Source: Microbacterium imperiale
Lineage (GTDB): Bacteria > Actinomycetota > Actinomycetes > Actinomycetales > Microbacteriaceae
Reading direction: 5' to 3'
DNA: 64,000 bases
NCBI RefSeq assembly: GCF_017876655.1
Contig: NZ_JAGIOK010000001.1
Location: 62,001 to 126,000 of the forward strand
A model generated the notes under the pieces. The model searched no databases, was not told where the DNA came from, and saw only the letters and a list, made by a program, of their open reading frames with translations. Position numbers and translations under genes: made by a program. The first letter of the stretch is position 1; each line of letters opens with the position of its first letter. Shown piece by piece: positions 26,997 through 35,761 of the stretch.

Positions 26997-28540
26997 CCTT
27001 CCTCACCGTCGCCCGAAACCGCGTCGTCGGCGCACTCGGCCGCGTCTCGATGTACCGGCTGGTGCTGATGGCTCTGGCGGTCCTCGCCGTCATCGCCTTC
27101 GTGCTCACCCTCGCCGGTGCCCTCGCGGGCGATCCGCTGGCGCTGCCGGTCACGCTCGCCGTGCTCGTCGCCGCCATCGCGCTGGTCGACGTCGTGGCGC
27201 AGCGCCTGCTCGGCCGGGCGTGGCGCATCGAATCGGCGCTCATCACGGGGCTCATCCTGCTCTTCGTCCTGCGTCCGACGCTCAATCCGCCCGGGCTTGC
27301 GGGGATCGCGATCGCGGGCGCGCTGGCTTCCGCATCCAAGTACGCCCTCGCCCGGCGCGGCCGCCACATCTTCAACCCCGCCGCGGCCGGCGCGACGGCG
27401 CTGACCGTGCTGAGCATCCCCTTCCCGGACCTCGGCGCCTCGGCGTGGTGGGTCGGAACGCCGCTGCTCGCGTTGCCGGTGCTCGTCCTGGGCGGCATCG
27501 TGCTGGTGCGCACCGAGAAGGTGCGGGTCGTCGCGCTGTTCCTTCTCGTGGCGGTCGCCGTCGCCGTCCTGCGCACGTTCGTGCAGTACGGTCAGGCCGG
27601 CATCCCCGTCGATGCGCAGACCATCGGCCAGGTGCTCTGGTCGTCGCCGTTCCTCTTCCTCGGCGCGTTCATGCTGTCGGAGCCGCTGACCCTGCCGCCG
27701 CGTCGCTCGCAGCAGTATCTTGTCGCCGCGCTGGTCGGGGCGCTGGCCGGCTGGCCGATCCTCGTCGGCGACATCAGCCTCGGTCAGGAGCGCGCGCTGC
27801 TGGTGGGCAACCTGCTCGCGTTCGTCTTCGCGTGGCGAGCGGCGGTGCGACTGACCTTCGTCGAACGTCGCGCGCTGACGCCCTCGGTGCGCGAGCTGGT
27901 GTTCCGGGCGCACCGGGGGTTCCGCTTCCGCCCCGGTCAGTATCTGGAGCTCGAGGTGCCCCACCGGCGCCCCGACGCGCGGGGCACCCGGCGGGAGTTC
28001 TCGATCGTGTCGGCGCCCGCCGAGCTGCCCGAGGTCCGGATCGCTCTGCGCGAAGGATCGCAGTCCAGCTACAAGCAGGCGCTCGCCCGGGTCGAGCCGG
28101 GCCGGTCGCTGCCGGTCACCGGCGTCTGGGGCGACTTCGTCCTCCCGGCGCGGACGGACGCGAAGATTCTCCTCGTCGCCGCGGGGATCGGTGTGACGCC
28201 GTTCGTTTCGCAGCTGCGTCAGGTGCGGCTGGCCGGAGAGCAGCGCGACATCGTCCTGGTCTACGTCGCCTCGACCTCTGAGGAGTTGGCGTTCCGCGAC
28301 GACATCGTGGCCGCCGGCATCCCGGTCCTCGTCGTCACGCGGGACGAGCCGCGCGGCCTGCCGAGCGGCTGGCGATGGGCCGGGGGAGCCCGGTTGGATG
28401 CCGCAGGGCTGACAGACCTCGTTCCGGACCTGACCGAGCGCCACGCCTACATCTCTGGTCCGCCGCGGCTGATCGGCGAGCTCGCGCCCGCGCTGGCTCG
28501 AGCACGGTCCCTCACCACCGACGCCTTCGCGGGCTACTGA
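26993..28540 (+). CDS. RnfD/NqrB-like membrane domain fused to a ferredoxin-NADP reductase-type flavoreductase
   Basis: Encodes 515 residues. Residues about 15-285 hold some eight to ten hydrophobic segments with RnfD/NqrB-like stretches (LITGLILLFVLRPTLNPP, HIFNPAAAGATAL). Residues about 290-515 are a cytoplasmic FAD/NAD(P) reductase: FRPGQYLELEVP, REFSIVSAP, ILLVAAGIGVTPFVSQL, and YISGPPRLIGE. Inferred role: take electrons from NAD(P)H, pass them across the membrane, and reduce the FMN lipoprotein encoded two genes upstream. GAT in NPAAAGATAL loosely recalls a flavinylation site but lacks the leading Ser/Thr. Confidence 0.85.
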   Translation: MTFLTVARNRVVGALGRVSMYRLVLMALAVLAVIAFVLTLAGALAGDPLALPVTLAVLVAAIALVDVVAQRLLGRAWRIESALITGLILLFVLRPTLNPPGLAGIAIAGALASASKYALARRGRHIFNPAAAGATALTVLSIPFPDLGASAWWVGTPLLALPVLVLGGIVLVRTEKVRVVALFLLVAVAVAVLRTFVQYGQAGIPVDAQTIGQVLWSSPFLFLGAFMLSEPLTLPPRRSQQYLVAALVGALAGWPILVGDISLGQERALLVGNLLAFVFAWRAAVRLTFVERRALTPSVRELVFRAHRGFRFRPGQYLELEVPHRRPDARGTRREFSIVSAPAELPEVRIALREGSQSSYKQALARVEPGRSLPVTGVWGDFVLPARTDAKILLVAAGIGVTPFVSQLRQVRLAGEQRDIVLVYVASTSEELAFRDDIVAAGIPVLVVTRDEPRGLPSGWRWAGGARLDAAGLTDLVPDLTERHAYISGPPRLIGELAPALARARSLTTDAFAGY

Positions 28541-28550
28541 CCGCGCGGTC

Positions 28551-30107
28551 TCAGGGGCCGGTTGGTTCGACGTCGGGCTCGGCGCCCGTCGCCGGGTCGG
28601 CCGGTCGCGCGGTCAGGCGCAGCTCGAAGGCGGTCGAGCCCGGCTCGCTGCGCACCGTGAGCGTACCGCCGTGCGCCGCCACGATCGCGCGGGCGATCGA
28701 GAGCCCGAGTCCGGTACCGCCGGTCTGGCGGGCGCGGGAGCGGTCGGCGCGCGAGAAGCGCTCGAAGATCTCGTCGGCGAGGGCGGGGTCGATGCCGGGT
28801 CCGTCGTCGTGCACGGTGAGGACGGCGTTGCCGGCATCGAGCCGCACGGAGGTGGTCACCGTGGTGCCGGCCGGTGTGTGCACGCGCGCGTTGGCCAGCA
28901 GGTTGGCGACGACCTGGGTGATGCGGGTGGCGTCGCCGGCCACCACGACCGGTTCGTCGCCGACATCGAGGCGCCACTCGTGGTCCTGGCCGGCGGCGCG
29001 GGCGTCGGCGACGCAGTCGACCGCGAGCGCCGTCAGATCGATCGTGCCGTAGACGAGCTCTTGGCCCTCATCGAGCCGCGCGAGCAGCAGCAGGTCTTCG
29101 ACCAGACTCGTCATCCGCAGCGACTGCGCCTGGATTCGCTCGAGCGCGGAGGTCGTCGTCTCCTCGACGCCGGGGACGCCCTGCCGCATCGCCCGCAGCG
29201 AGAGCTCCGAGTATCCGCGGATGGACGCGAGCGGCGTGCGCAGCTCGTGGCTCGCATCGGCGACGAAGGAGCGCATGCGCTCTTCGTTGCGCTGGCGCGC
29301 GACGAGCGAGGCGTCGACGTGGTCGAGCAGGGTGTTGAGGGCCGCCCCCACTTGGCCGATCTCGTCGTGATCGTCGGCTTCCTCGCGGGGCACGCGTTCG
29401 GTGATCGACACCGCACCCTGGGCGAGGGGGAGCGAGGCGACCCGAGATGCGGTGTCGGCGACGACGCGCAGCGGTCGGAGGGAGCGTCGGATGACCACGG
29501 CGATGGCGGCGCTCAGCAGCAGCAGGCCGCCGGCCGTCACGACGGCGATGGTCGTGACGAGCCGGGCGACCGTCGAGTCCACCTGTGCGAGTGGCAGGCC
29601 GGCGAGTCCCGAGACGTCGCCCGCCGAGAATGACACCACCCGGTACGCGCCGAGGCCGCTGAGCTCCACGGTGGCGGGTGCCATGCTCGTGTCGACGGTC
29701 GCCAACTCGGCGAGCTGCCGTGGCGAGAGCGAGCGGATGACGCCCTCGTCGTACGTCGCGGCGGTGGTCTGGCCCGTCGGGCTCTGGACGAGAAGGGTGT
29801 ACCCGTCGGGCAGACCCCGGGTGCCGAGGATCGCCTCGTCGGCGGTGCGCGCGCGCAGCACGTAGCTGTCGTTGTCGAACAGCTGCAAGCCGACAGTCAG
29901 TGTTCGAACGTTCGACTCGACCGTGCCGATGAGGACCGTGCCGATGGTGGTCGACAGGCCGACCGCGCTCGCGACGAGAGTGAGCGCGACGATGCTCACC
30001 ACCGTGAGCATCAGTCGCGTCTGCAGGCTCCAGCGCCGCCAGAGCCCGCGAGGCCCGCGATGGCTGTCGTCGACGCCGTCGTCGCCGGCCCGATCGGCGC
30101 GGGTCAT
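28551..30107 (-). CDS. Sensor histidine kinase
   Basis: Encodes 518 residues. Two membrane segments (about 31-60 and 182-206) flank an extracytoplasmic sensor of about 120 residues. HAMP follows (about 207-265), then HisKA with SHELRTPLASIRGY (His287), and HATPase_c with NLLANARVHTP, DDGPGIDP and GGTGLGLSIAR. It resembles actinobacterial TrcS/TcrY-type kinases. It overlaps the response regulator by 4 nt (ATGA). Its stop lies 10 nt from the convergent flavoreductase gene, with a perfect 12-bp palindrome between. Confidence 0.92.
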   Translation of the reverse strand: MTRADRAGDDGVDDSHRGPRGLWRRWSLQTRLMLTVVSIVALTLVASAVGLSTTIGTVLIGTVESNVRTLTVGLQLFDNDSYVLRARTADEAILGTRGLPDGYTLLVQSPTGQTTAATYDEGVIRSLSPRQLAELATVDTSMAPATVELSGLGAYRVVSFSAGDVSGLAGLPLAQVDSTVARLVTTIAVVTAGGLLLLSAAIAVVIRRSLRPLRVVADTASRVASLPLAQGAVSITERVPREEADDHDEIGQVGAALNTLLDHVDASLVARQRNEERMRSFVADASHELRTPLASIRGYSELSLRAMRQGVPGVEETTTSALERIQAQSLRMTSLVEDLLLLARLDEGQELVYGTIDLTALAVDCVADARAAGQDHEWRLDVGDEPVVVAGDATRITQVVANLLANARVHTPAGTTVTTSVRLDAGNAVLTVHDDGPGIDPALADEIFERFSRADRSRARQTGGTGLGLSIARAIVAAHGGTLTVRSEPGSTAFELRLTARPADPATGAEPDVEPTGP

Positions 30108-30835
30108 TGCGGCGCTTTGATCATGTAGCCGACGCCCCGCACCGTGTGGATGAGCGGGTCGCGCCCGGCGTCGATCTTCTTGCGCAGGTACGAGATGTAG
30201 AGCTCGACGACCGACGAGCGGCCACCGAAGTCGTAGTTCCAGACGCGGTCGAGGATCTGCGCCTTCGACACCACGCGCCGCTGATTCCGCATGAGGTAGC
30301 GCAGCAGCTCGAACTCTGTCGCCGTCAGCTCGATGGGCGTCCCGCCGCGCTCGATCTCGTGCGAGTCCTCGTTCAGCGAGAGATCGCCCACCCGCAGCAC
30401 GGGGTCGACTCCGCCGGCGGTGGCGGTGCCCGCCCGGCGCATGAGGCCCCGCAGTCGCGCGACGACCTCCTCGAGGCTGAAGGGCTTGGTGACGTAGTCG
30501 TCGCCGCCGGCGGTCAACCCGGCCACCCGGTCGGCGACCGCGTCCTTGGCGGTGAGGAACAGGACCGGGACGTCGTCGCCGGACTGGCGCAGGCGCTGCA
30601 GCACCGCCATCCCGTCGAGGTCGGGCATCATGATGTCGAGCACCATCGCGTCGGGCTCGAACTCGCGAGCCTCCGACAGCGCCTCGAAACCGGAGGACGC
30701 CGTACGCACCTCCCAGCCCTCCATCTTCAGCGCCATCGACAGCAGGTCGGTGAGCATCTGCTCGTCGTCGACGACGAGCACGCGCAGCGGAGAACCGTCG
30801 GGACGCTGAAGAGGTGCGGGCGCAGGTGTGGTCAT
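30104..30835 (-). CDS. Response regulator, OmpR/PhoB family
   Basis: Encodes 243 residues. The receiver domain has the acidic pair D23/D24, phosphoacceptor D67 in VLDIMMPDLDG, T95 and K117 in TKPF. The C-terminal winged-helix DNA-binding domain shows LTATEFELLRYLMRNQRRVV and the trans-regulatory helix RSSVVELYISYLRKKID. The ATG at 30835 is preferred (GGGG just upstream); an in-frame GTG at 30856 adds seven residues. Together with the histidine kinase it forms one operon diverging from corA, so it may regulate itself, corA or the flavin cassette. Confidence 0.92.
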   Translation of the reverse strand: MTTPAPAPLQRPDGSPLRVLVVDDEQMLTDLLSMALKMEGWEVRTASSGFEALSEAREFEPDAMVLDIMMPDLDGMAVLQRLRQSGDDVPVLFLTAKDAVADRVAGLTAGGDDYVTKPFSLEEVVARLRGLMRRAGTATAGGVDPVLRVGDLSLNEDSHEIERGGTPIELTATEFELLRYLMRNQRRVVSKAQILDRVWNYDFGGRSSVVELYISYLRKKIDAGRDPLIHTVRGVGYMIKAPQ

Positions 30836-30909
30836 GACCCCATTCTGAGCCGTCACCTATGGAGAAGCTATGGACGCGGCTATGGTCCGGCTGTGAGCGA
30901 ACGCGCCGT

Positions 30910-30915
30910 TACAGT
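30910..30915 (+). promoter_or_regulatory. -10 element (TACAGT), leaderless promoter of corA
   Basis: TACAGT is followed by 6 nt and then the ATG at 30922. Confidence 0.5.
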
Positions 30916-30921
30916 GACGGG

Positions 30922-31929
30922 ATGACAGTCGTTCACACCGCGGTGTACGTCGCCGAGCAGCCGGTCGAGACGGGCCTCGACCCCGTCGCGGCATGCCGGC
31001 GCGCCCGTGACGGGGGCGGGTTCGCCTGGATCGCCCTCGTCGATGCCGACGACGAGCTCGTCGGTCGCACCGCGAGCGACCTGGGTCTGCATCCGATCGC
31101 GTCGCGCGAGAGCCTCCGGTCGCACCAGCGATCGCTCTTCGAGCGATACGGCGACGACGTCTTCGTCGTGCTGCAACCCGCGCGCTACGACGACGCAGCC
31201 GAAACCGTCCGCTGCGACGAGATCGACGTACTCGTCTCGCCTGGCCTCATCATGACGGTGACGCGGTCGGACCGCATCGACCTCGCCGACGTCCGCGAGC
31301 GGGTAGAGGCGCACCCCGAACTCGCCCGTCACGGGACGACGGCGGTGCTGTGGGTGCTGTTCGAGCGGGTGATCTCGGGCTACCGCGCCGTGCTCGACGG
31401 CGTCGAGAACGACATCGACGAGATCGAGGATCAGCTCTTCGGCGACGACCCGGGCGTGCCCCGCCGCATCTTCGACCTGCAGCGGGAGGTCATCGACCTC
31501 GCGCACGCGACCACGCCGTTGCCGGACGTGCTCACGCGCCTCGGCGCGGCCAGCGAGGCCGACGAGGACGCCGCCGGTGTCTGGGAGGACGCGCGGGGAC
31601 GGGCGCAATACGTCGCGGATCGCGTCCAGTCGATGCGTCACACCCTCGACAACGCCCTCACGATCCACGCCACGCTCGTGAACCAGCGCCTGGACGAGAA
31701 GATGGCCGATCTCACCGTGGTGCAGGTGCGGCAGAACGAGCAGGTGAAGAAGATCTCGTCCTGGGCGGCGATCGGCTTCGCGCCGACCTTCGTCGCGAGC
31801 CTCTACGGCATGAACTTCCGTTACATGCCCGAGCTCGACCAGCCGTGGGGCTACCCGATGGCGCTCGGCTTGATGGTGCTGCTGAGCGCCGGCCTCTACG
31901 GGATCTTCCGACGCAACGACTGGCTCTGA
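30922..31929 (+). CDS. corA: CorA-family magnesium/cobalt transporter
   Basis: Encodes 335 residues. It has a long cytoplasmic N-terminal domain, a predicted stalk helix (about 190-275), and two C-terminal membrane helices. The first ends in the signature YGMNF followed by the acidic periplasmic loop RYMPELDQPWGY. This is the CorA/MRS2 channel class for Mg2+, sometimes Co2+ or Ni2+. The leaderless promoter decides the ATG at 30922 over an upstream in-frame start. It ends against the gnd operon with a shared terminator. Confidence 0.92.
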   Translation: MTVVHTAVYVAEQPVETGLDPVAACRRARDGGGFAWIALVDADDELVGRTASDLGLHPIASRESLRSHQRSLFERYGDDVFVVLQPARYDDAAETVRCDEIDVLVSPGLIMTVTRSDRIDLADVRERVEAHPELARHGTTAVLWVLFERVISGYRAVLDGVENDIDEIEDQLFGDDPGVPRRIFDLQREVIDLAHATTPLPDVLTRLGAASEADEDAAGVWEDARGRAQYVADRVQSMRHTLDNALTIHATLVNQRLDEKMADLTVVQVRQNEQVKKISSWAAIGFAPTFVASLYGMNFRYMPELDQPWGYPMALGLMVLLSAGLYGIFRRNDWL

Positions 31930-31950
31930 CGACGACGCGGCCGCGAGACG

Positions 31951-31987
31951 CGGCAGGCCGCGACGGGGTCCCCGTCGCGGCCTGCCG
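31951..31987. terminator. Bidirectional terminator between corA and gnd
   Basis: Two 18-nt arms, 31951-31968 and 31970-31987, are perfect reverse complements around a single T; with a 3-5 nt loop a stem of about 17 bp forms. It serves two convergent genes. Confidence 0.8.
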
Positions 31988-32004
31988 TCGTCAGCGGCGG
32001 AGCG

Positions 32005-33597
32005 TCAGTGCGTGTCCTCGGCCTCGACCTCGGAGCGGTCGCCCGACCACAGGGTGTGGAAGGTGCCGTCCTTGTCGATGCGCTTGTAGGTGTGCGCACC
32101 GAAGAAGTCGCGCTGACCCTGGATGAGGGCCGCGGGAAGCCGCTCGGCGCGCAGGCCGTCGTAGTACGACAGCGACGAGCTGAAGGCGGGAGCGGGGATG
32201 CCGGCGCCCGCGGCGACCTGCACGATGTGGCGCCACGCGTCCTGCGCGCGGCCGAGAGCCTCGACGAAGTACGGCGCGGTCAGCAGCACCGGCAGCTCGG
32301 CCTCGGCGGCGTACGCATCGGCGATGCGGTTGAGGAACTGGGCGCGGATGATGCACCCGCCGCGCCAGATCTTCGAGACGGCGCCGAGGTCGATGTTCCA
32401 GCCGTACTGGGCGGCGCCGGCGCGGATCTCGTCGAAGCCCTGCGAGTAGGCGACGATCTTCGACGCGTAGAGCGCGAGGCGGACCTGCTCGATGAACACG
32501 TCGGCGTCCTCGACCGTGAAGGCCGCGTCATCGGGACCCGGAAGCGAGCCTGAGACGTCGCGCTGTTCGCGGTGGCTCGAGAGTGAGCGGGCGAACACGG
32601 CCTCGGCGATGCCCGACACCGGGACGCCCAGGTCGAGCGCGGTCTGGACCGTCCAGGCGCCCGTGCCCTTGGCGCCCGCCTGGTCGACGATGACGTCGAC
32701 GAGCGGCTGGCCGGTGGCGGCATCCGTCTGACGCAGCACCTCGGCCGTGATCTCGATGAGGTACGACTCGAGCTCGCCGCGGTTCCACTCGGCGAAGATG
32801 TCGGCGATCTCGGCGGGCGACTTGCCGGTGCCGCGACGGATGAGGTCGTAGGCCTCGGCGATGAGCTGCATGTCGGCGTACTCGATGCCGTTGTGCACCA
32901 TCTTGACGAAGTGGCCGGCGCCGTCGTGGCCGACGTGCGTGACGCAGGGCTCGCCTTCGGCGACCGCGGCGATCGACTTCAGGATCGGGCCGAGGGTCAC
33001 CCACGACTCGTCGGGGCCGCCCGGCATCAGCGAGGGGCCGAGGAGGGCGCCCTCCTCGCCGCCCGAGACGCCCATGCCGACGAAGTTGAAGCCGGCTTCG
33101 CGGACGGCCTTCTCGCGGCGGATGGTGTCGGTGAACAGCGAGTTGCCGCCGTCGACGATGATGTCGCCCGGCTCGAACACGCGCATCAGCTCGTCGATGA
33201 CGGCGTCGGTGGGGCGGCCGGCCTTGACCATGATGATCGCGGTGCGCGGCTTCTGCAGGTTCGCGGCGAATTCCTCGTACGAGAACGCCGGCAGGAAGCC
33301 CGCTTCGGGGTGCGTCTCGACGAGCTCGTCGGTCTTGGCGCGCGAGCGGTTGAACACGGCCACGGTGTTGCCCTCGCGGCTGGCGAGGTTCCGGGCCAGG
33401 TTCGATCCCATCACGGCGAGACCCACGACGCCGATGTTGGCGGCGCCCGAGGGCGCCTCGCTCGCGTCGGAGCTCTCGGCCGGCGTCGGGCGATCGACCT
33501 CCTCGGGGCGCGGCGCGCCCTCGTGAGCGGTCGCCGCTTCGTGCGGCGCCTGATCCTGATCGGTCGAGGGTCCTGTCGGTGAGGGGGTCGACGCCAT
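32005..33597 (-). CDS. gnd: 6-phosphogluconate dehydrogenase, decarboxylating
   Basis: Encodes 530 residues, longer than the usual 470-490. The NADP-binding motif GVVGLAVMGSNLARN begins near residue 56. VDGGNSLFTDT, the FVGMGVSGGEEGA signature, and the catalytic HVGHDGAGHFVKMVHNGIEY follow. The extra 50 N-terminal residues are Pro/Ala/Glu/Ser-rich and probably disordered. The ATG at 33597 has GGAG about 6 nt upstream; no later start keeps the Rossmann strand. As last gene of gntP-gntK-gnd it sends 6-phosphogluconate into the pentose phosphate pathway. A possible own promoter (TAAAGT) lies near 33675. Confidence 0.93.
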   Translation of the reverse strand: MASTPSPTGPSTDQDQAPHEAATAHEGAPRPEEVDRPTPAESSDASEAPSGAANIGVVGLAVMGSNLARNLASREGNTVAVFNRSRAKTDELVETHPEAGFLPAFSYEEFAANLQKPRTAIIMVKAGRPTDAVIDELMRVFEPGDIIVDGGNSLFTDTIRREKAVREAGFNFVGMGVSGGEEGALLGPSLMPGGPDESWVTLGPILKSIAAVAEGEPCVTHVGHDGAGHFVKMVHNGIEYADMQLIAEAYDLIRRGTGKSPAEIADIFAEWNRGELESYLIEITAEVLRQTDAATGQPLVDVIVDQAGAKGTGAWTVQTALDLGVPVSGIAEAVFARSLSSHREQRDVSGSLPGPDDAAFTVEDADVFIEQVRLALYASKIVAYSQGFDEIRAGAAQYGWNIDLGAVSKIWRGGCIIRAQFLNRIADAYAAEAELPVLLTAPYFVEALGRAQDAWRHIVQVAAGAGIPAPAFSSSLSYYDGLRAERLPAALIQGQRDFFGAHTYKRIDKDGTFHTLWSGDRSEVEAEDTH

Positions 33598-33690
33598 GCG
33601 TAGCTCCAGGTTCGCGTGCGGGTGGGAGGTGTTACGGGGAAGGGGCCGGGGTCCCTGCACCATGGGCAACTTTATCGGCTGGTGATCGGC

Positions 33691-34209
33691 TCAGGCCGTC
33701 GGTTGCAGGTCGAGGCGACGGATGACCTCGGCGACCTGCTCCTGCGGCGTCTGGTCCAGGGCGACCGCGATCGCGTTCTCGTCGGGACCGGGCGTCTCGA
33801 GGGTCGCGAACTGCGAGTCCAGCAGAGCCGGGGGCATGAAGTGACCTTGCCGCCGCATGAGGCGCTGTCGCACTGTCGCGGCCTCGCCGTCGAGGAGGAC
33901 GAAGGTCACGTTGTCTCGGCGCAGGACGTCGCGGTAGCGCCGGCGCAGGGCCGAGCACGTGATGACGCCCGGCCGTCCGGCTGCGGTCGTCTCGTCGATC
34001 CAGGAGGCCACGGTGTCGAGCCACGGGCGTCGGTCCTCGTCGTCGAGGGCGTGGCCGGCGGCCATCTTCGCGACGTTCGCGGCGGGGTGGAGGTCGTCGC
34101 CCTCTTGGAACGCCCAGTCGAGGCGTCCGGCGAGCATCGCCGCGACGGTGGACTTGCCGGTGCCGGACGGGCCCATGAAGACGAGGACGGGGGGAGCGGA
34201 TGCGGTCAT
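33691..34209 (-). CDS. gntK: Gluconokinase
   Basis: Encodes 172 residues. It phosphorylates D-gluconate to 6-phosphogluconate, the substrate of the next gene. P-loop GPSGTGKS is at residues 13-20, the gluconate-binding stretch is QEGDDLHPAANVAKMAAGHALDD (in parts), followed by TCSALRRRYRDVLR and the LID GHFMPPALLDSQFATLE. AGGAAGG precedes the ATG. The gene follows gntP by 21 nt and precedes gnd by 93 nt on the same strand. Confidence 0.94.
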   Translation of the reverse strand: MTASAPPVLVFMGPSGTGKSTVAAMLAGRLDWAFQEGDDLHPAANVAKMAAGHALDDEDRRPWLDTVASWIDETTAAGRPGVITCSALRRRYRDVLRRDNVTFVLLDGEAATVRQRLMRRQGHFMPPALLDSQFATLETPGPDENAIAVALDQTPQEQVAEVIRRLDLQPTA

Positions 34210-34230
34210 GTCGAGCCTTCCTGGATCCGG

Positions 34231-35634
34231 TCAGACGAACGCGCTGATCACGAGCACACCGGCCAGGCCGGTGACCGAGATGGTGCACTCCAGCACGGTC
34301 CATGTTTTCAGCGTCTGGGGGATGTCGAGGCCGAAATACTCCTTGATGAGCCAGAACCCGGCGTCGTTCACATGGCTGAGGAACACCGAGCCGGCGCCGA
34401 TCGCGAGCACCAGCAGGGCGGTCATGGGGCCGTCGAGGGTCTCGGTCAGCGGCTGCAGGATGCCCGCTGCGGTGATGGTGGCCACGGTGGCCGAGCCGGT
34501 GGCGATGCGGATCACGACGGCGACGACCCACGCGAGCACGAGCACCGAGATCGACGAGCCCGCGACGAGGTCGGCGATGACCTGTCCGATGCCCGTGTCG
34601 ACGAGCACCTGCTTGAAGCCGCCGCCGGCGCCGACGATGAGGAGGATGCCGGCGATCGGGCCGAGCGACGAGCCCACGACGGCGGTGAGCCGGTCGCGGT
34701 CGAAGCCGGCACCTCGGCCGAGGATCACGAATCCGACGATGACGGCCAGCAGCAGCGCGATGACCGGCATGCCGAGGAAGTCCAGCACGACCTTCCAGGC
34801 AGCGGTCGATCCCGGCGCGACGATGTCGGCGACGGCCTTCACGAGCATGAGGACCACCGGCAGGAGGATGCTGCCGAGGGTCGCGACGAACGAGGGGCGG
34901 CGAGCGGGCTCGTCACCCTTCTCCTCGGCCGAGACGAACAGGTCCGGCACCGGCACCGGCGCCCAGCGCGCAGCGATGGGTGCGAACAGCGGGCCGGCGA
35001 TGATGACGGCCGGGATCGCGACGATGACGCCGAAGGCGAGGGTGATGCCGAGGTTCGCGCCGAGGGCGTCGATGGCGGCGAGCGGCCCCGGGTGCGGGGG
35101 CACGAGGCCGTGCATCGCCGAAAGTCCGGCGAGAGTAGGGATCGCGATCTTCATCAGGGCGACGCCCGACCGCCGCGCCACCAGGATGATCACGGGCACG
35201 AGCAGCACGAGACCGACCTCGAAGAACATCGGCAGCCCGATGATCGCGCCGATGAGGCCCATGACCCACGGCAGGCTGCGCGGGGTCGCGCGGGCGACGA
35301 GCGTGTCGACGATCCGGTCGGCGCCGCCGGAGTCGGCGAGCAGCTTGCCGTAGATGGCGCCGAGGGCGACGAGGATGCCGACCCCGCCCATCGTCGAGCC
35401 GAAGCCGCCCGTGAAGCTCGACACGGTGTCGGCGATCGCGAGACCCGCGATCAGTCCCGTCGTCAGGGCGCCGATCGTCAGCGCCAGGAACGGATGCAGC
35501 TTGGCCCAGGTGATGAGCACCACGATGAGGGCGACGCCGATGAGGGCGGCTCCGATGAGCTGGCCGGCGGGTGCGGGAGCGGCGGCCTCGGCTGCGGCGA
35601 AGACGAATGAGTCCGGAGGGGAGAGGAGGGCCAT
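34231..35634 (-). CDS. gntP: Gluconate:H+ symporter, GntP family
   Basis: Encodes 467 residues with about 12-14 hydrophobic segments and no signal peptide. Family motifs include GGFGSTMGGVGILVALGA, the half-helix GLVPPHPGPLAA, GGGFKQVLVDTGIG, and HVNDAGFWLIKEYFG near the end. It imports gluconate for gntK. The ATG at 35634 is preferred over one two codons upstream because AAGGA sits 5 nt before it. The promoter and GntR operator lie between it and gntR. Confidence 0.92.
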   Translation of the reverse strand: MALLSPPDSFVFAAAEAAAPAPAGQLIGAALIGVALIVVLITWAKLHPFLALTIGALTTGLIAGLAIADTVSSFTGGFGSTMGGVGILVALGAIYGKLLADSGGADRIVDTLVARATPRSLPWVMGLIGAIIGLPMFFEVGLVLLVPVIILVARRSGVALMKIAIPTLAGLSAMHGLVPPHPGPLAAIDALGANLGITLAFGVIVAIPAVIIAGPLFAPIAARWAPVPVPDLFVSAEEKGDEPARRPSFVATLGSILLPVVLMLVKAVADIVAPGSTAAWKVVLDFLGMPVIALLLAVIVGFVILGRGAGFDRDRLTAVVGSSLGPIAGILLIVGAGGGFKQVLVDTGIGQVIADLVAGSSISVLVLAWVVAVVIRIATGSATVATITAAGILQPLTETLDGPMTALLVLAIGAGSVFLSHVNDAGFWLIKEYFGLDIPQTLKTWTVLECTISVTGLAGVLVISAFV

Positions 35635-35679
35635 GAGCATCCTTGGTCTGGCAGGCGGCATCCGAGCCGCGGATCTATT

Positions 35680-35688
35680 TGTCGTACA
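35680..35688. promoter_or_regulatory. Predicted GntR operator (TGT-CGT-ACA)
   Basis: The perfect inverted repeat TGTcgtACA lies in an A/T-rich patch (TATTTGTCGTACATAAAA) between the divergent gntP and gntR genes. It matches the GT-N3-AC core bound by FadR-type GntR regulators. Confidence 0.5.
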
Positions 35689-35749
35689 TAAAAGCACATC
35701 TGAGCGCGTCATGCAGGACATCACGCTGAGACCGCGTCCTCGGCCCGGG

Positions 35750-35755
35750 CATAAT
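35750..35755 (+). promoter_or_regulatory. -10 element (CATAAT) of gntR
   Basis: CATAAT is followed by CGGAGG and then the ATG at 35762. The GGAGG touches the ATG, too close for normal ribosome binding, so a leaderless start is likely. Confidence 0.45.
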
Positions 35756-35761
35756 CGGAGG

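Noticed and set aside
33616..35610. A 664-codon plus-strand frame opposite gntK and gntP
   Set aside because: Repetitive Asp/Arg/His/Gln pattern; GntP and gluconokinase on the other strand are unmistakable.
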